Shown one piece after another: positions 1-7,724 of a stretch of 15,308 bases of DNA. Made by a program: the position numbers and the translations under genes. The DNA comes from Gemmataceae bacterium. Lineage in GTDB: Bacteria; Planctomycetota; Planctomycetia; Gemmatales; Gemmataceae. The notes under the pieces are model-generated. The model was not told the DNA's origin, made no database searches, and was given only the letters and a program-made list of their open reading frames with translations. How positions within the stretch are numbered: the stretch's first letter is position 1; each line of letters opens with the position of its first letter. Where the stretch lies: the NCBI GenBank assembly GCA_947474875.1, contig CANJKY010000009.1, positions 1-15,308 on the forward strand. Reading direction: 5' to 3'.

Positions 1-689
1 GCGTGGTGGATCGCCCGGCCCGGCACCTCCGGTTGGTAGATCGGGGGGACCGGCTGGGCCTTCCGCGGCATCCGCGACTTCGACCAGTCGAACTGCGGGG
101 TGTTCACCGCCGGCAGTTGCACCATCGTCACCTTGACGTGGCTGCCGTCGTGGATCAGCTCGCACCGCAGCGACTCGGTGAACCCCTGGATGGCGTGTTT
201 CGCCCCGCAGTACGCCGACTGGAGCGGGATGCCGCGGTACGCCAGGGCGGATCCCACCTGCACGATGGTGCCGCGGTCGCGGGTGAGCATGCGACGGAGG
301 GCTGAGAGCGTACCGTGGACGACCCCCAGGTAAGTCACCTCGGTCACCCGGCGGTAGTCGGCGGCGGTCATCCGCGCGACGGGGGAGAAGACGGACACCA
401 TGGCGTTGTTCACCCACACGTCGATCGGCCCGAACGCCCGCTCCACCCGTTCGGCCGCCGCCTCCACCGCGTCCGCGTCGGCCACATCGCACGGCAGCAC
501 CAGTCCTTGCCCGCCGAACTGCTCCACCTCCCGCAGTGCCCCTTCCAGGCCGTCCTTCCCGCGGGCGATCAGCCCGATCGCCGCCCGCTCCCTGGCGAAC
601 TCCCGCACCACCGCCCGGCCCACCCCGGCCGACGCGCCCGTGATCACCACCACCTCGGGCCGAGAGCGGCCGCCGCTCGCACCGGTCAT
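1..689 (-). CDS. SDR-family NAD(P)-dependent oxidoreductase, C-terminus cut by window edge
   Basis: Reading the minus strand from ATG 689-687 gives 229 residues with no stop before the window edge, so the C-terminus is missing. It is a classical short-chain dehydrogenase: the Rossmann glycine motif TGASAGVG lies at residues 17-24, NNA at 94-96, catalytic Ser about 147, and the YxxxK pair is Tyr160/Lys164 (AYCGAKHA). The family carries out NAD(P)-linked alcohol/ketone redox on small substrates; the substrate here cannot be told. The start is supported by GAGGAG (complement of 698-703) 8 bases upstream and by a 4-base ATGA overlap with the antiporter stop. It is the third gene of the fdhD-antiporter-SDR unit. 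No signal peptide is visible, so it is probably cytoplasmic. The SDR assignment is firm; a link to formate metabolism is only positional. Confidence 0.93.
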   Translation of the reverse strand, partial: MTGASGGRSRPEVVVITGASAGVGRAVVREFARERAAIGLIARGKDGLEGALREVEQFGGQGLVLPCDVADADAVEAAAERVERAFGPIDVWVNNAMVSVFSPVARMTAADYRRVTEVTYLGVVHGTLSALRRMLTRDRGTIVQVGSALAYRGIPLQSAYCGAKHAIQGFTESLRCELIHDGSHVKVTMVQLPAVNTPQFDWSKSRMPRKAQPVPPIYQPEVPGRAIHH

Positions 690-2008
690 GTTCGGCACTC
701 CTCGCCGGAGTGACGCAACTCTGGTGCCCGCGGATCACCGGTCGGGGAATTGTCCTCCGCCTGGTGCGCCCAGCGGCGGGCGAGCGGTCCGATGGTCAAA
801 CCTTGAATAAGGATGGAGAACACCACCACGGTGTAGGTGAGGGCGAGCAACAGCCCCTTCTCCGGCACCGGCTGGCCTTGCACCTCGGAGGGCAGCGACA
901 GGGCGAGGGCGACGGCAATCCCCCCCCGCAGCCCGCCCCAGGTGAGCAGCCGGACGGTACACCGGGCCGGCAGCTCGCGCCGGAGCACTGCCATCGGCAG
1001 GCTGACCGAGATCCACCGGGCGGCCAGGGCGATCGGGATCGAGAGCAGGCCGGCGACCACGTACCAGCCGGTGAACCGGAGGACGAGCACCTCCAGCCCG
1101 AGCAGGACGAACAGCACGGCGTTGAGCGTCTCGTCGATCAGCTCCCACACCGTGTCCAGGTTGCGCCCGGTCACCTCGGACAGGGCCCGCGCCCGCGCCC
1201 GGCTGCCGATCACCAGACCGGCCGTCGCCATCGCGATCGGCCCGGACACGTGCAGCCGGTCGGCCAGGGTGAACCCGCCGGCCACCAGCGCGAAGGTGAG
1301 CAGGATTTCCACCTGGTAGTTGTCCACCCCCCGCAGCATGCGGTACACCGCCCACCCGCCGGCCAGCCCGAACGCCACCCCGCCCACCGCCTCCCAGGCG
1401 AACAGTCCGGCCTGTTCGAACACCCCCGTCTCCTCCGGGCTGGTGGCGAACCCGAGCAGGCCGAGGAACACCACGATCCCGATCCCGTCGTTGAACAGCG
1501 ACTCCCCGACGATGGTCACCTCCGTCTCCTTCGGCACCCCGGCCCGACGCAGGATGGCGAGCACCGCCACGGGGTCGGTGGGGGAGATGAGCGCGCCGAA
1601 CACGAAGCAGTAGACCGGCCGTACCGGGATGCCGAGCACGGTGAGCAGCCCCCAGACGAGGAGCCCGATGACCGCGGTGGAGATGAGCACCCCCACCGTC
1701 GCCAGCACGGTCACCGTCCACTTGCGAGCGGCCAGCTCCCGCAGGTTGATGCGGATCGCCCCGGCGAACAGGATGAACCCGAGCATGCCGTGCAGCAGCG
1801 CTTGCCCCAGGTCGATCGCCCCGACCGCCGCCTTCACCCGCTCCGACACCCCCGGCACCACCTGCCCTGTCAGGCCGAGTAGCAGGGACGTGGCGAGCGC
1901 CAGCGCCATCACCCCGACCGCCGGCGGCAGCTTGAGCGCCACGTCGTTCAGGTAGCGGAACGCGGCGGCAAGGACGACCAGCGAGGCGGCGAGTTCGAGG
2001 TGACTCAT
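686..2008 (-). CDS. CPA1-family Na+/H+ antiporter (NhaP-like)
   Basis: 440 residues, a normal length for a bacterial CPA1 cation:proton antiporter, with about 12 hydrophobic segments from the N-terminus to about residue 415. Family hallmarks are visible: ALISPTDPVAVLAILR (about 139-154, with the TDP triad at 144-146), GESLFNDGIGIVV (168-180, the ND ion-binding pair at 173-174) and TWGGLRGGIAVALALSLP in the C-terminal half. There is no long cytoplasmic regulatory tail. It would exchange Na+ (or K+/Li+) for H+ across the inner membrane. Its ATG overlaps the fdhD stop (ATGA) and its own stop overlaps the SDR start, so translation is probably coupled; no strong Shine-Dalgarno sequence is seen before its start. 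Sitting directly behind fdhD suggests a role in pH or ion balance when the formate dehydrogenase runs, but that is inference. Confidence 0.95.
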   Translation of the reverse strand: MSHLELAASLVVLAAAFRYLNDVALKLPPAVGVMALALATSLLLGLTGQVVPGVSERVKAAVGAIDLGQALLHGMLGFILFAGAIRINLRELAARKWTVTVLATVGVLISTAVIGLLVWGLLTVLGIPVRPVYCFVFGALISPTDPVAVLAILRRAGVPKETEVTIVGESLFNDGIGIVVFLGLLGFATSPEETGVFEQAGLFAWEAVGGVAFGLAGGWAVYRMLRGVDNYQVEILLTFALVAGGFTLADRLHVSGPIAMATAGLVIGSRARARALSEVTGRNLDTVWELIDETLNAVLFVLLGLEVLVLRFTGWYVVAGLLSIPIALAARWISVSLPMAVLRRELPARCTVRLLTWGGLRGGIAVALALSLPSEVQGQPVPEKGLLLALTYTVVVFSILIQGLTIGPLARRWAHQAEDNSPTGDPRAPELRHSGEECRT

Positions 2009-2931
2009 GACGTTGGCACCCGGACAGCCAATTCCGCCAGTTGGGGTGCGGCCCGGCCGGTGTGCGGGAATATCGTGGCGTCGGGTACGCGGCCCACGCC
2101 GGAGTAGACGTTGAACCGGTCGTCGCGGACGAACCCGAGGAGGGTCATGCCCAGCTCGCGGGCCAGTTCGACCGCCAGGCTGGAGGGGGCGCCGACCGCG
2201 GCCAGCACCGGTACCCCCGCGACCGCCGCCTTCTGCACCAACTCGAAGCTCGCCCGGCCGCTCACGAGCAGGACAGTGCCACAGAGTGGGAGCTTGTCTG
2301 CCAAGAGTTGCGCGCCGATCAGCTTGTCGACGGCGTTGTGCCGGCCGACGTCCTCACGCAGGCCGTACAACTCTCCGGCCGCCTCGAACAGTGCCGCGGC
2401 GTGGAGTCCGCCCGTCCGGTCGAAGGCGGTCTGGGCAGCACGGAGTTTCTCTGGCAGGCGGTGGACGACCGCCGGGTCCAGGACCGGCTCGCCCGGCGGA
2501 GGCCGGTGAACCGCGGCCACACGGATCGCCGCGATCGATGTCTTGCCGCACACGCCGCAGCTCGACGCGGTGTACGAGTGCCGCTCCAACCGTGTCAGGT
2601 CGACCGAAGCGCCCGCCTGCAGGTCGACCCGGACGGCGTGCCCCGAGCCGCACACCCGGACCCCGGCAACCGAGGCCCGGTCTCGAACAATGCCTTCGGT
2701 GAACAGGAAGCCGACGGCCAGTTCGGCGTCGTGGCCTGGCGTCCGCATGGTGACGGACACCCCGCGGTGAACGCGTCGCCCGCCGACGTCACACGCGAGG
2801 CGAATTTCGAGCGGCTCTTCGACAGCCACCGCATCCGGTCCGGGGATGGCCGCCTTCTCGGAGACGCGGCAGACGGGGATGACGGCCGTGGCCGGTCCTG
2901 ATGCCGGCGTCCCATCCTGTGGCTTTAGCAC
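2005..2931 (-). CDS. fdhD: FdhD, sulfur carrier / accessory protein for formate dehydrogenase
   Basis: FdhD receives sulfur from a cysteine desulfurase and passes it to the molybdopterin cofactor, which is needed for formate dehydrogenase activity. From GTG 2931 the protein has 308 residues. It shows the CxxC of the sulfur-transfer loop (SCGVCGK, Cys125/Cys128), REDVGRHNAVDK (192-203), SGRASFELVQKAA (about 224-236) and RFNVYSG (272-278). An open frame extends upstream to ATG 3087. I chose GTG 2931 because GGAGG (complement of 2940-2944) lies 8 bases before it, FdhD homology starts just after it, and the extra 52 residues are low-complexity and atypical. It is the first gene of the minus-strand unit and diverges from the operon that encodes the enzyme it matures. 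Confidence 0.96.
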   Translation of the reverse strand: MLKPQDGTPASGPATAVIPVCRVSEKAAIPGPDAVAVEEPLEIRLACDVGGRRVHRGVSVTMRTPGHDAELAVGFLFTEGIVRDRASVAGVRVCGSGHAVRVDLQAGASVDLTRLERHSYTASSCGVCGKTSIAAIRVAAVHRPPPGEPVLDPAVVHRLPEKLRAAQTAFDRTGGLHAAALFEAAGELYGLREDVGRHNAVDKLIGAQLLADKLPLCGTVLLVSGRASFELVQKAAVAGVPVLAAVGAPSSLAVELARELGMTLLGFVRDDRFNVYSGVGRVPDATIFPHTGRAAPQLAELAVRVPTS

Positions 2932-3125
2932 GCGTACAGCCTCCGTCGGTGGGACGGCCCTGGCGGCTGCAAAGCCGGTACCGCCAGAACGCGTCGGCCG
3001 AATTCCTTTCCCTGTCAGGATGGAGCCGACAGGACCATGTGCGGCACCTCCCTTGCTGCAATACCCGACGGGCCGGTCGGGGCGCACGACCGACCCGTGC
3101 TATCCGCCCACCAGGAGCAGTAACC
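2932..3125. promoter_or_regulatory. Divergent intergenic region between fdhD and the FDH operon, with two hairpins
   Basis: This 194-bp gap must hold the promoters of both units. Two inverted repeats are visible: CTGGCGG at 2960-2966 with CCGCCAG at 2981-2987 (an alternative inner stem GGCT/AGCC closes a GCAA loop at 2965-2976), and CCTGTC at 3011-3016 with GACAGG at 3028-3033. On the minus strand they would lie in the fdhD leader; they could be operators, leader RNA structures or chance. I cannot assign a regulator or clear -35/-10 boxes. AGGAG at 3113-3117 is the ribosome-binding site of the next plus-strand gene. Confidence 0.5.
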
Positions 3126-3521
3126 GTGGCCGCCGATCACTCCCAAACGCTGAGCAACACCGCCCAAGGGCTGCTGACCGATATGGAGAAGTTGCTCGGC
3201 CAGCGACTCGGCCGACTGAAGGACGAGGTGGTGACCGAACTCGGGAAGGCGGCCACCGCCGGGACCTCGCTCGGTGGCGGGGTGGGCATGGCCGCCCTGG
3301 GCACCATCCTCGGCGGGATCGGCTTCGCACACGTGGTCCAGCGAGTCACCGGCCTTCCGCTCTGGTTCTGCTACACCGGCTCATCGGCCCTTGCGTGCGC
3401 CATCGGCGCCGGCTTGTTCGCAGAAGGGGTCAAGAAGGTGGGGGAGATGGACACCGTCCCCGAGGGGGCGGGCCAAGCGGCTGGGGAGGTGGTGAGCCGC
3501 GCGGCTCACGCCGGCGTCTGA
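3126..3521 (+). CDS. Small two-helix membrane protein, holin-X-like, at head of the FDH operon
   Basis: 131 residues from GTG 3126, chosen because AGGAG (3113-3117) lies 8 bases upstream; the longer open frame from 2901 runs through the intergenic region and looks non-coding before this point. Layout: an amphipathic, charged N-terminal helix (about 12-42), a Gly/Ala-rich hydrophobic segment (about 46-70), a second hydrophobic segment (about 78-99), and a short charged tail. This resembles the small membrane proteins grouped as phage-holin-like / Holin-X, although no lysis role is implied. The stop is 25 bases before the catalytic subunit start, so it is probably co-transcribed with the FDH genes. 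Its function is unknown; it could be an assembly or membrane-organising factor, but nothing in the sequence proves that. Confidence 0.8.
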   Translation: MAADHSQTLSNTAQGLLTDMEKLLGQRLGRLKDEVVTELGKAATAGTSLGGGVGMAALGTILGGIGFAHVVQRVTGLPLWFCYTGSSALACAIGAGLFAEGVKKVGEMDTVPEGAGQAAGEVVSRAAHAGV

Positions 3522-3546
3522 CCTCCCCTCGAGTTGGAGACCCTTC

Positions 3547-6500
3547 ATGTTCGGATTGCCGCTGCTCCCAAACCGCCGACCGCCCCAGCCGTACAGCCGG
3601 CAGACCGAACAGAAGGGCTCCCGCCTTCGTGGTGCCACACTGACCAAGAGCGTGTGCCCATACTGCGCGGTCGGGTGCGGGATGAACGTGTACACGAAGG
3701 GCGGCACGCTGATCGACATCGAAGGGAACCCGGACAGCCCGATCAACGAGGGAACCCTCTGCCCGAAGGGGGCGAACAGTTTCCAACTGGCAGTGAACCC
3801 GCACCGTCAGAAGTTCGCTTTGCATCGCAAGCCGTTCGCCGACCGGTGGGAGCGCGTCCCGCTCGACTGGGCGCTGAACCGCGTCGCCGAGCGGGTCAAG
3901 GAAGCCCGCGACGAGGGGTTCCGACAGAAAAACGAAAAGGGGGTGGTGCTCAACCACGTCACCACCATCGGCACGCTCGGCGGGGCGACGCTGGACAACG
4001 AGGAGAACTACCTGATCAAGAAGCTGTTCTCCGCCGGGCTGGGGGTCGTCTCGGTGGAGAACCAGGCGAGGATCTGACACTCCGCCTCGGTGCCCGGTCT
4101 GGGCGCCTCGTTCGGGCGGGGGGCGGCCACCAACTACCAGCAGGACCTGGCGAACAGCGACTGCGTGCTGTTCATGGGGTCGAACATGGCCGAGGCCCAC
4201 CCGGTCGGGTTCCGCTGGCCGCTCAAGGCCCAGGCCCGGGGGGCGAAGCTGATCCACGTCGACCCGCGGTTCACCCGCACCTCGGCCATGTGCGACGTGT
4301 TCGTGCCGATCCGCGTCGGGTCCGACATCGCCTTCCTCGGCGGGCTGATCAATTACGTGCTCACCCACGAGCGGCACTTCGCCGAGTTCGTGCTGGCGTA
4401 CACGAACGCGGCCACCATCGTCGAGGACGAGTTCCGGGACACCGAAGATTTGGGCGGGGTGTTCAGCGGGTACGACCCGAAGGGCCGGGAGTACGAGCCG
4501 GCCAAGGGCGGGTGGGGTTACCAGGGGTCCGAGGCGGAGGGCAAGGCACGCAAGGGGGGGACGACCGCCCACCCGACGGGGTACCGGCAGCGGAAGGCCG
4601 GCGGCGGCAGTCACGGCATGCACGGGTACGGGCTGATGGGCGGGGCGAGCAGCCACGGGCAGCCGCGGAAGAACGCCACCGACGTGCCCGGCGGCTGCCA
4701 CCGCGACGAGACCCTCCAGCACCCGAAGTGCGCGTTCCAACTGCTCAAGAAGCACTACGCCCGGTACACCCCGGAGGCGGTGGCCGAGGTGTGCGGGTGC
4801 GCCCCGGAGCAGGTGGTGCGGGTGGCCGAACTGCTGTGCCAGAACAGCGGCCGCGACCGCACCGGGATGATCGTGTACGCGGTCGGGTGGACGCAGCACA
4901 CCACCGGCGTGCAGATCATCCGGGCGGCCGGCATCCTGCAACTGCTGCTCGGCAACGTCGGCCGGCCGGGCGGCGGCGTCATGGCCATGCGGGGTCACGC
5001 CAGCATCCAGGGGAGCACCGACATCCCCACCCTCTACGACCTGCTGCCGGGGTATCTCCCCCAGCCGGCCGCCGACAAGGGGCACGAGAATCTGGACGAG
5101 TACGTCGGGCACGAGGGGCTGCCGACCGGCTACTGGGCGAACACCAAGAAGTTCGTGGTCAGCCTGATGAAGGCGTGGTACGGGGAGGCGGCCACCGCGC
5201 GGAACCATTACCGGTGGAAGTGGCTGCCGCGGATCGACCGCGACTACTCGCAGTTGCCGTTCTTCCGCGACATGGCGCAGGGGAAGGTGAAGGGGTATTT
5301 CCTCCTCGGCCAGAACCCGGCCGGCGGCGGGCCGAACGCCGGTCTCCACCGCGAGGGGCTCCGCAACCTCGACTGGCTGGTGGTCATGGACTGGTTCCTG
5401 ACCGACAGCGCCAACTTCTGGAAGGACGCCCCCGACGGCCCACCCCCACAGGGGGTGAAGACCGAGGTGTTCTTCTTCCCGGCCGCCGCGGCGCCGGAGA
5501 AGGAGGGCAGCTTCACCAACACCCAGCGGCTGCTCCAGTGGCACGACAAGGCGCTCGACCCGCCGGGCGACTGCCGGTCCGACGCGTGGCTCGTCTACAA
5601 CCTCGGTAAGAAGCTGAAGGCGCTGTACCGGGGCTCCCGCAAGGCGAAGGACCAGTCGCTCCTGCACCTGACCTGGGACTACGAGTTCGACGAGCCGCCG
5701 CACCTGCCCGACGGCACCCCGAGCCTGATCGCCGGCGAGCCGGACGTGTCGAAGGTGCTGCAGGAGATCAACGGGCACAGCCTGACCGAGACCGACCCGT
5801 CGACCGGCAAGCCGAAGCTGCTGTCCGGGTTCGCCGAATTGAAGGACGACGGCACCACGGCGTGCGGCTGCTGGATCTACAGCGGGGTGTTCCCCGCGTA
5901 CGGCCGCAACCGGGCCAGGGACCGCGAGCGAACGGACAACCCGGTCGAGCCGGACTGGGGGTGGGCGTGGCCGCACAACCGGCGGGTCATGTACAACCGC
6001 TGCTCGGCCGACCCGGACGGCAAACCGTGGAGCGAGCGGAAGAAGCTACTCTGGTGGGACGAGCAACAGCACAAGTGGGTCGGCCCCGACCAGCCGGACT
6101 TCCCGCCGGACACGCCGCCGCACTATCGCCCACCTCCGGACGCGACGGGGATGGACGCCATCGGCGGGGCGGCCCCGTTCATCATGAAGCCGGACGGCCT
6201 GGGCTGGCTGTTCGCCCCCGGCCCGGCGAAGGACGGGCCGTTCCCCACCCACTACGAGCCGGTCGAGTCGCCGGTCGGCAACCTGTTCTACCCGCGTCAG
6301 CCGGACAGCCCGACCACCCGCTACTTCGAAGGGCCGCTCAACCGGATCGCCCACCGCCCGACGCCGGAATACCCGGTCGTGGCCTGCACCTTCCGGCTGA
6401 CCGAGCACTACCTGAGCGGGCCGATGAGCCGGTTCAACTCGTGGCTGAACGAGCTGCAACCGGAGATGTTCGTTGAACTCAGCCCGGAGTTGGCGGCCGA

Positions 6501-6870
6501 CCGCGGGATCGAGCACGGCGGGTGGCTCGTCGTCCGCTCGCCGAGGGGGGCGATCGAGGCGCGAGCGATGGTCACCCGCCGGCTGCGGCCGCTGCGGGTG
6601 CAGGGGCAGACCGTCCACCAGATCGGCATCCCGTTCCACTGGGGGTACGCCGGCGAAACGGTCGGCGCCGTGGCCAACGACCTGACCTCGCTCGTCGCCG
6701 ACCCGAACGTGAGCATGCATGAGGGCAAGGTGTTCGTCTGCCAGGTGACCGCCGGGCGGCTCGACGGCCCCGCCCCGCGACGGCCGACCGAGCCGTTCGC
6801 CCCGTGGCCGACCCGCGCGGCCGTGCCCGACACCCCGCGGGCCGCCCAGCCGGAGGGCCACCTGACGTGA
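3547..6870 (+). CDS. fdhA: Formate dehydrogenase catalytic (alpha) subunit, selenoprotein with UGA-encoded Sec177
   Basis: One 1107-residue protein read through an in-frame UGA at 4075-4077. It oxidises formate to CO2 at a Mo- or W-bis(pyranopterin guanine dinucleotide) centre. The N-terminal 4Fe-4S site is Cys37, Cys40, Cys44 and Cys72 (CPYCAVGC ... LCPKG). Family homology is continuous across the UGA: ENQARI-Sec-HSASVPGLGASFGRGAATN, with Sec177 followed by the conserved His178. The C-terminal cofactor-binding domain (about 950-1060) contains TEHYLSGPMSR and HQIGIPFHWGY. The start ATG has GGAG at 3536-3539, and an in-frame stop at 3493-3495 excludes a longer N-terminus. The first 36 residues have no Tat RR-plus-hydrophobic signal, unlike E. 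coli FdnG. A Gly/His-rich insert lies at about 326-384. The stop overlaps the next start (GTGA). Confidence 0.96.
4075..4107 (+). promoter_or_regulatory. Selenocysteine UGA codon and bacterial SECIS hairpin
   Basis: The UGA (4075-4077) is followed after 18 bases by the loop GGTCT (4096-4100), closed by a 7-bp stem GGTGCCC (4089-4095) / GGGCGCC (4101-4107) with one G-U pair. From memory, E. coli fdhF has the same loop (GGUCU) and the same 18-base UGA-to-loop spacing, which is what SelB recognises. The coding sequence is conserved on both sides of the UGA, so this is recoding and not a nonsense mutation. No selA, selB, selC or selD gene lies in this window; they must be elsewhere in the genome. 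Confidence 0.93.
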
Positions 6871-7724
6871 TCCCCCTCGCCGTCCTCACCGACATCGCCG
6901 CCGAGCTGCCCAACGCCTTCCCGCCTCGCCGCACGCCGGTACCCGACGCCGACGCCGACGAGGTGATGGGGTTCTTCACCGACGCCACCCTGTGCATCGG
7001 GTGCAAGGCGTGCGAGGTGGCGTGCAAGCAGTGGAACCAGCTGCCGGCCGACGGGCTGGAGTTCACCGGGTACAGCTACGACAACACCAAGCACCTGGGG
7101 GCCACCACCTGGCGGCACGTGGCGTTCAAGGAGAAAATCACCCCCGACTTCGGCAAGTGGCTGATGGTCTCGGACGTGTGCAAGCACTGCGCCGCCGCCC
7201 CGTGCCAGCAGTCGTGCCCGACCGGGAGCATCGTGTACAACGAGTTCGGCTCGGTGTACGTGCAGCCGGACATCTGCAACGGGTGCGGGTACTGCGTGGT
7301 GGCGTGCCCGTTCGGCGTCATCGACCGCAGCATGATCGACGGGCACGCGCACAAGTGCACCCTCTGCTTCGACCGCCAGACCGAGGGCATGGAGCCGGCG
7401 TGCGCCAAGTCGTGCCCGACCGACTCGATCCAGTTCGGCCCGATCAAGCAGCTCCGTGAGAGGGCGCGGGAGCGGGTGGAACGGCTGCACGAGCAGGGCC
7501 GGGCCGACGCCTACCTGTACGGCGCCGACTCGGTCGGCGACTACGGCCCGCTCCACTCGTTCTTCCTGCTCGAAGACCACCCGCACGAGTACAACCTGCC
7601 GGTCGCCCCGCCGCAGCCGCTCCGCAACCAGGCCCCGCGGTACGCCGCCGGGCTGGCCGTCGGGGCCGCGCTCGCGGCCGTGGCCGCCTTCGTCTTCGGG
7701 AGAGCCGCCCGTGCCGCCCCATGA
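6867..7724 (+). CDS. fdhB: Formate dehydrogenase iron-sulfur (beta) subunit with C-terminal membrane anchor
   Basis: 285 residues from GTG 6867, which overlaps the catalytic-subunit stop (GTGA); GGAGG at 6852-6856 lies 10 bases upstream. It carries electrons from the catalytic subunit to the membrane. Sixteen cysteines in four ferredoxin-type groups bind four 4Fe-4S clusters: Cys43/46/49/53, Cys105/108/113/117, Cys137/140/143/147 and Cys164/167/179/183. The spacing matches the FdnH/FdoH/HybA class. One hydrophobic helix near the C-terminus (about 259-279) is followed by Arg residues, as in FdnH, and would tether the subunit. No signal peptide is present. An open frame extends upstream to 6804, but that part lies inside the previous gene in another frame. 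Confidence 0.95.
   Translation: MIPLAVLTDIAAELPNAFPPRRTPVPDADADEVMGFFTDATLCIGCKACEVACKQWNQLPADGLEFTGYSYDNTKHLGATTWRHVAFKEKITPDFGKWLMVSDVCKHCAAAPCQQSCPTGSIVYNEFGSVYVQPDICNGCGYCVVACPFGVIDRSMIDGHAHKCTLCFDRQTEGMEPACAKSCPTDSIQFGPIKQLRERARERVERLHEQGRADAYLYGADSVGDYGPLHSFFLLEDHPHEYNLPVAPPQPLRNQAPRYAAGLAVGAALAAVAAFVFGRAARAAP

Noticed and set aside
710..1882. 390-codon plus-strand frame
   Set aside because: It is antisense to the CPA1 antiporter gene, of low complexity (His/Gln/Pro/Arg-rich), with no motifs or ribosome-binding site.
2932..3087. N-terminal 52-residue extension of FdhD from ATG 3087
   Set aside because: No ribosome-binding site supports it, the extension is atypical for FdhD, and GTG 2931 has a well-placed GGAGG.
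4075..4077. Nonsense mutation splitting the FDH gene
   Set aside because: Homology is continuous across the UGA at the exact selenocysteine position and a SECIS hairpin follows, so recoding explains it.
3534..5609. 691-codon plus-strand frame overlapping the FDH gene
   Set aside because: It is an out-of-phase frame in GC-rich DNA, rich in Arg/Gly/Pro, without motifs; the correct frame carries all FDH signatures.
3430..5976. Very long minus-strand open frame (848 codons) opposite the FDH catalytic gene
   Set aside because: It is a shadow of high-GC coding on the other strand: composition is dominated by Arg, Pro, Val, Leu and Gly with no recognisable domain, and the plus strand encodes a clear FDH subunit.
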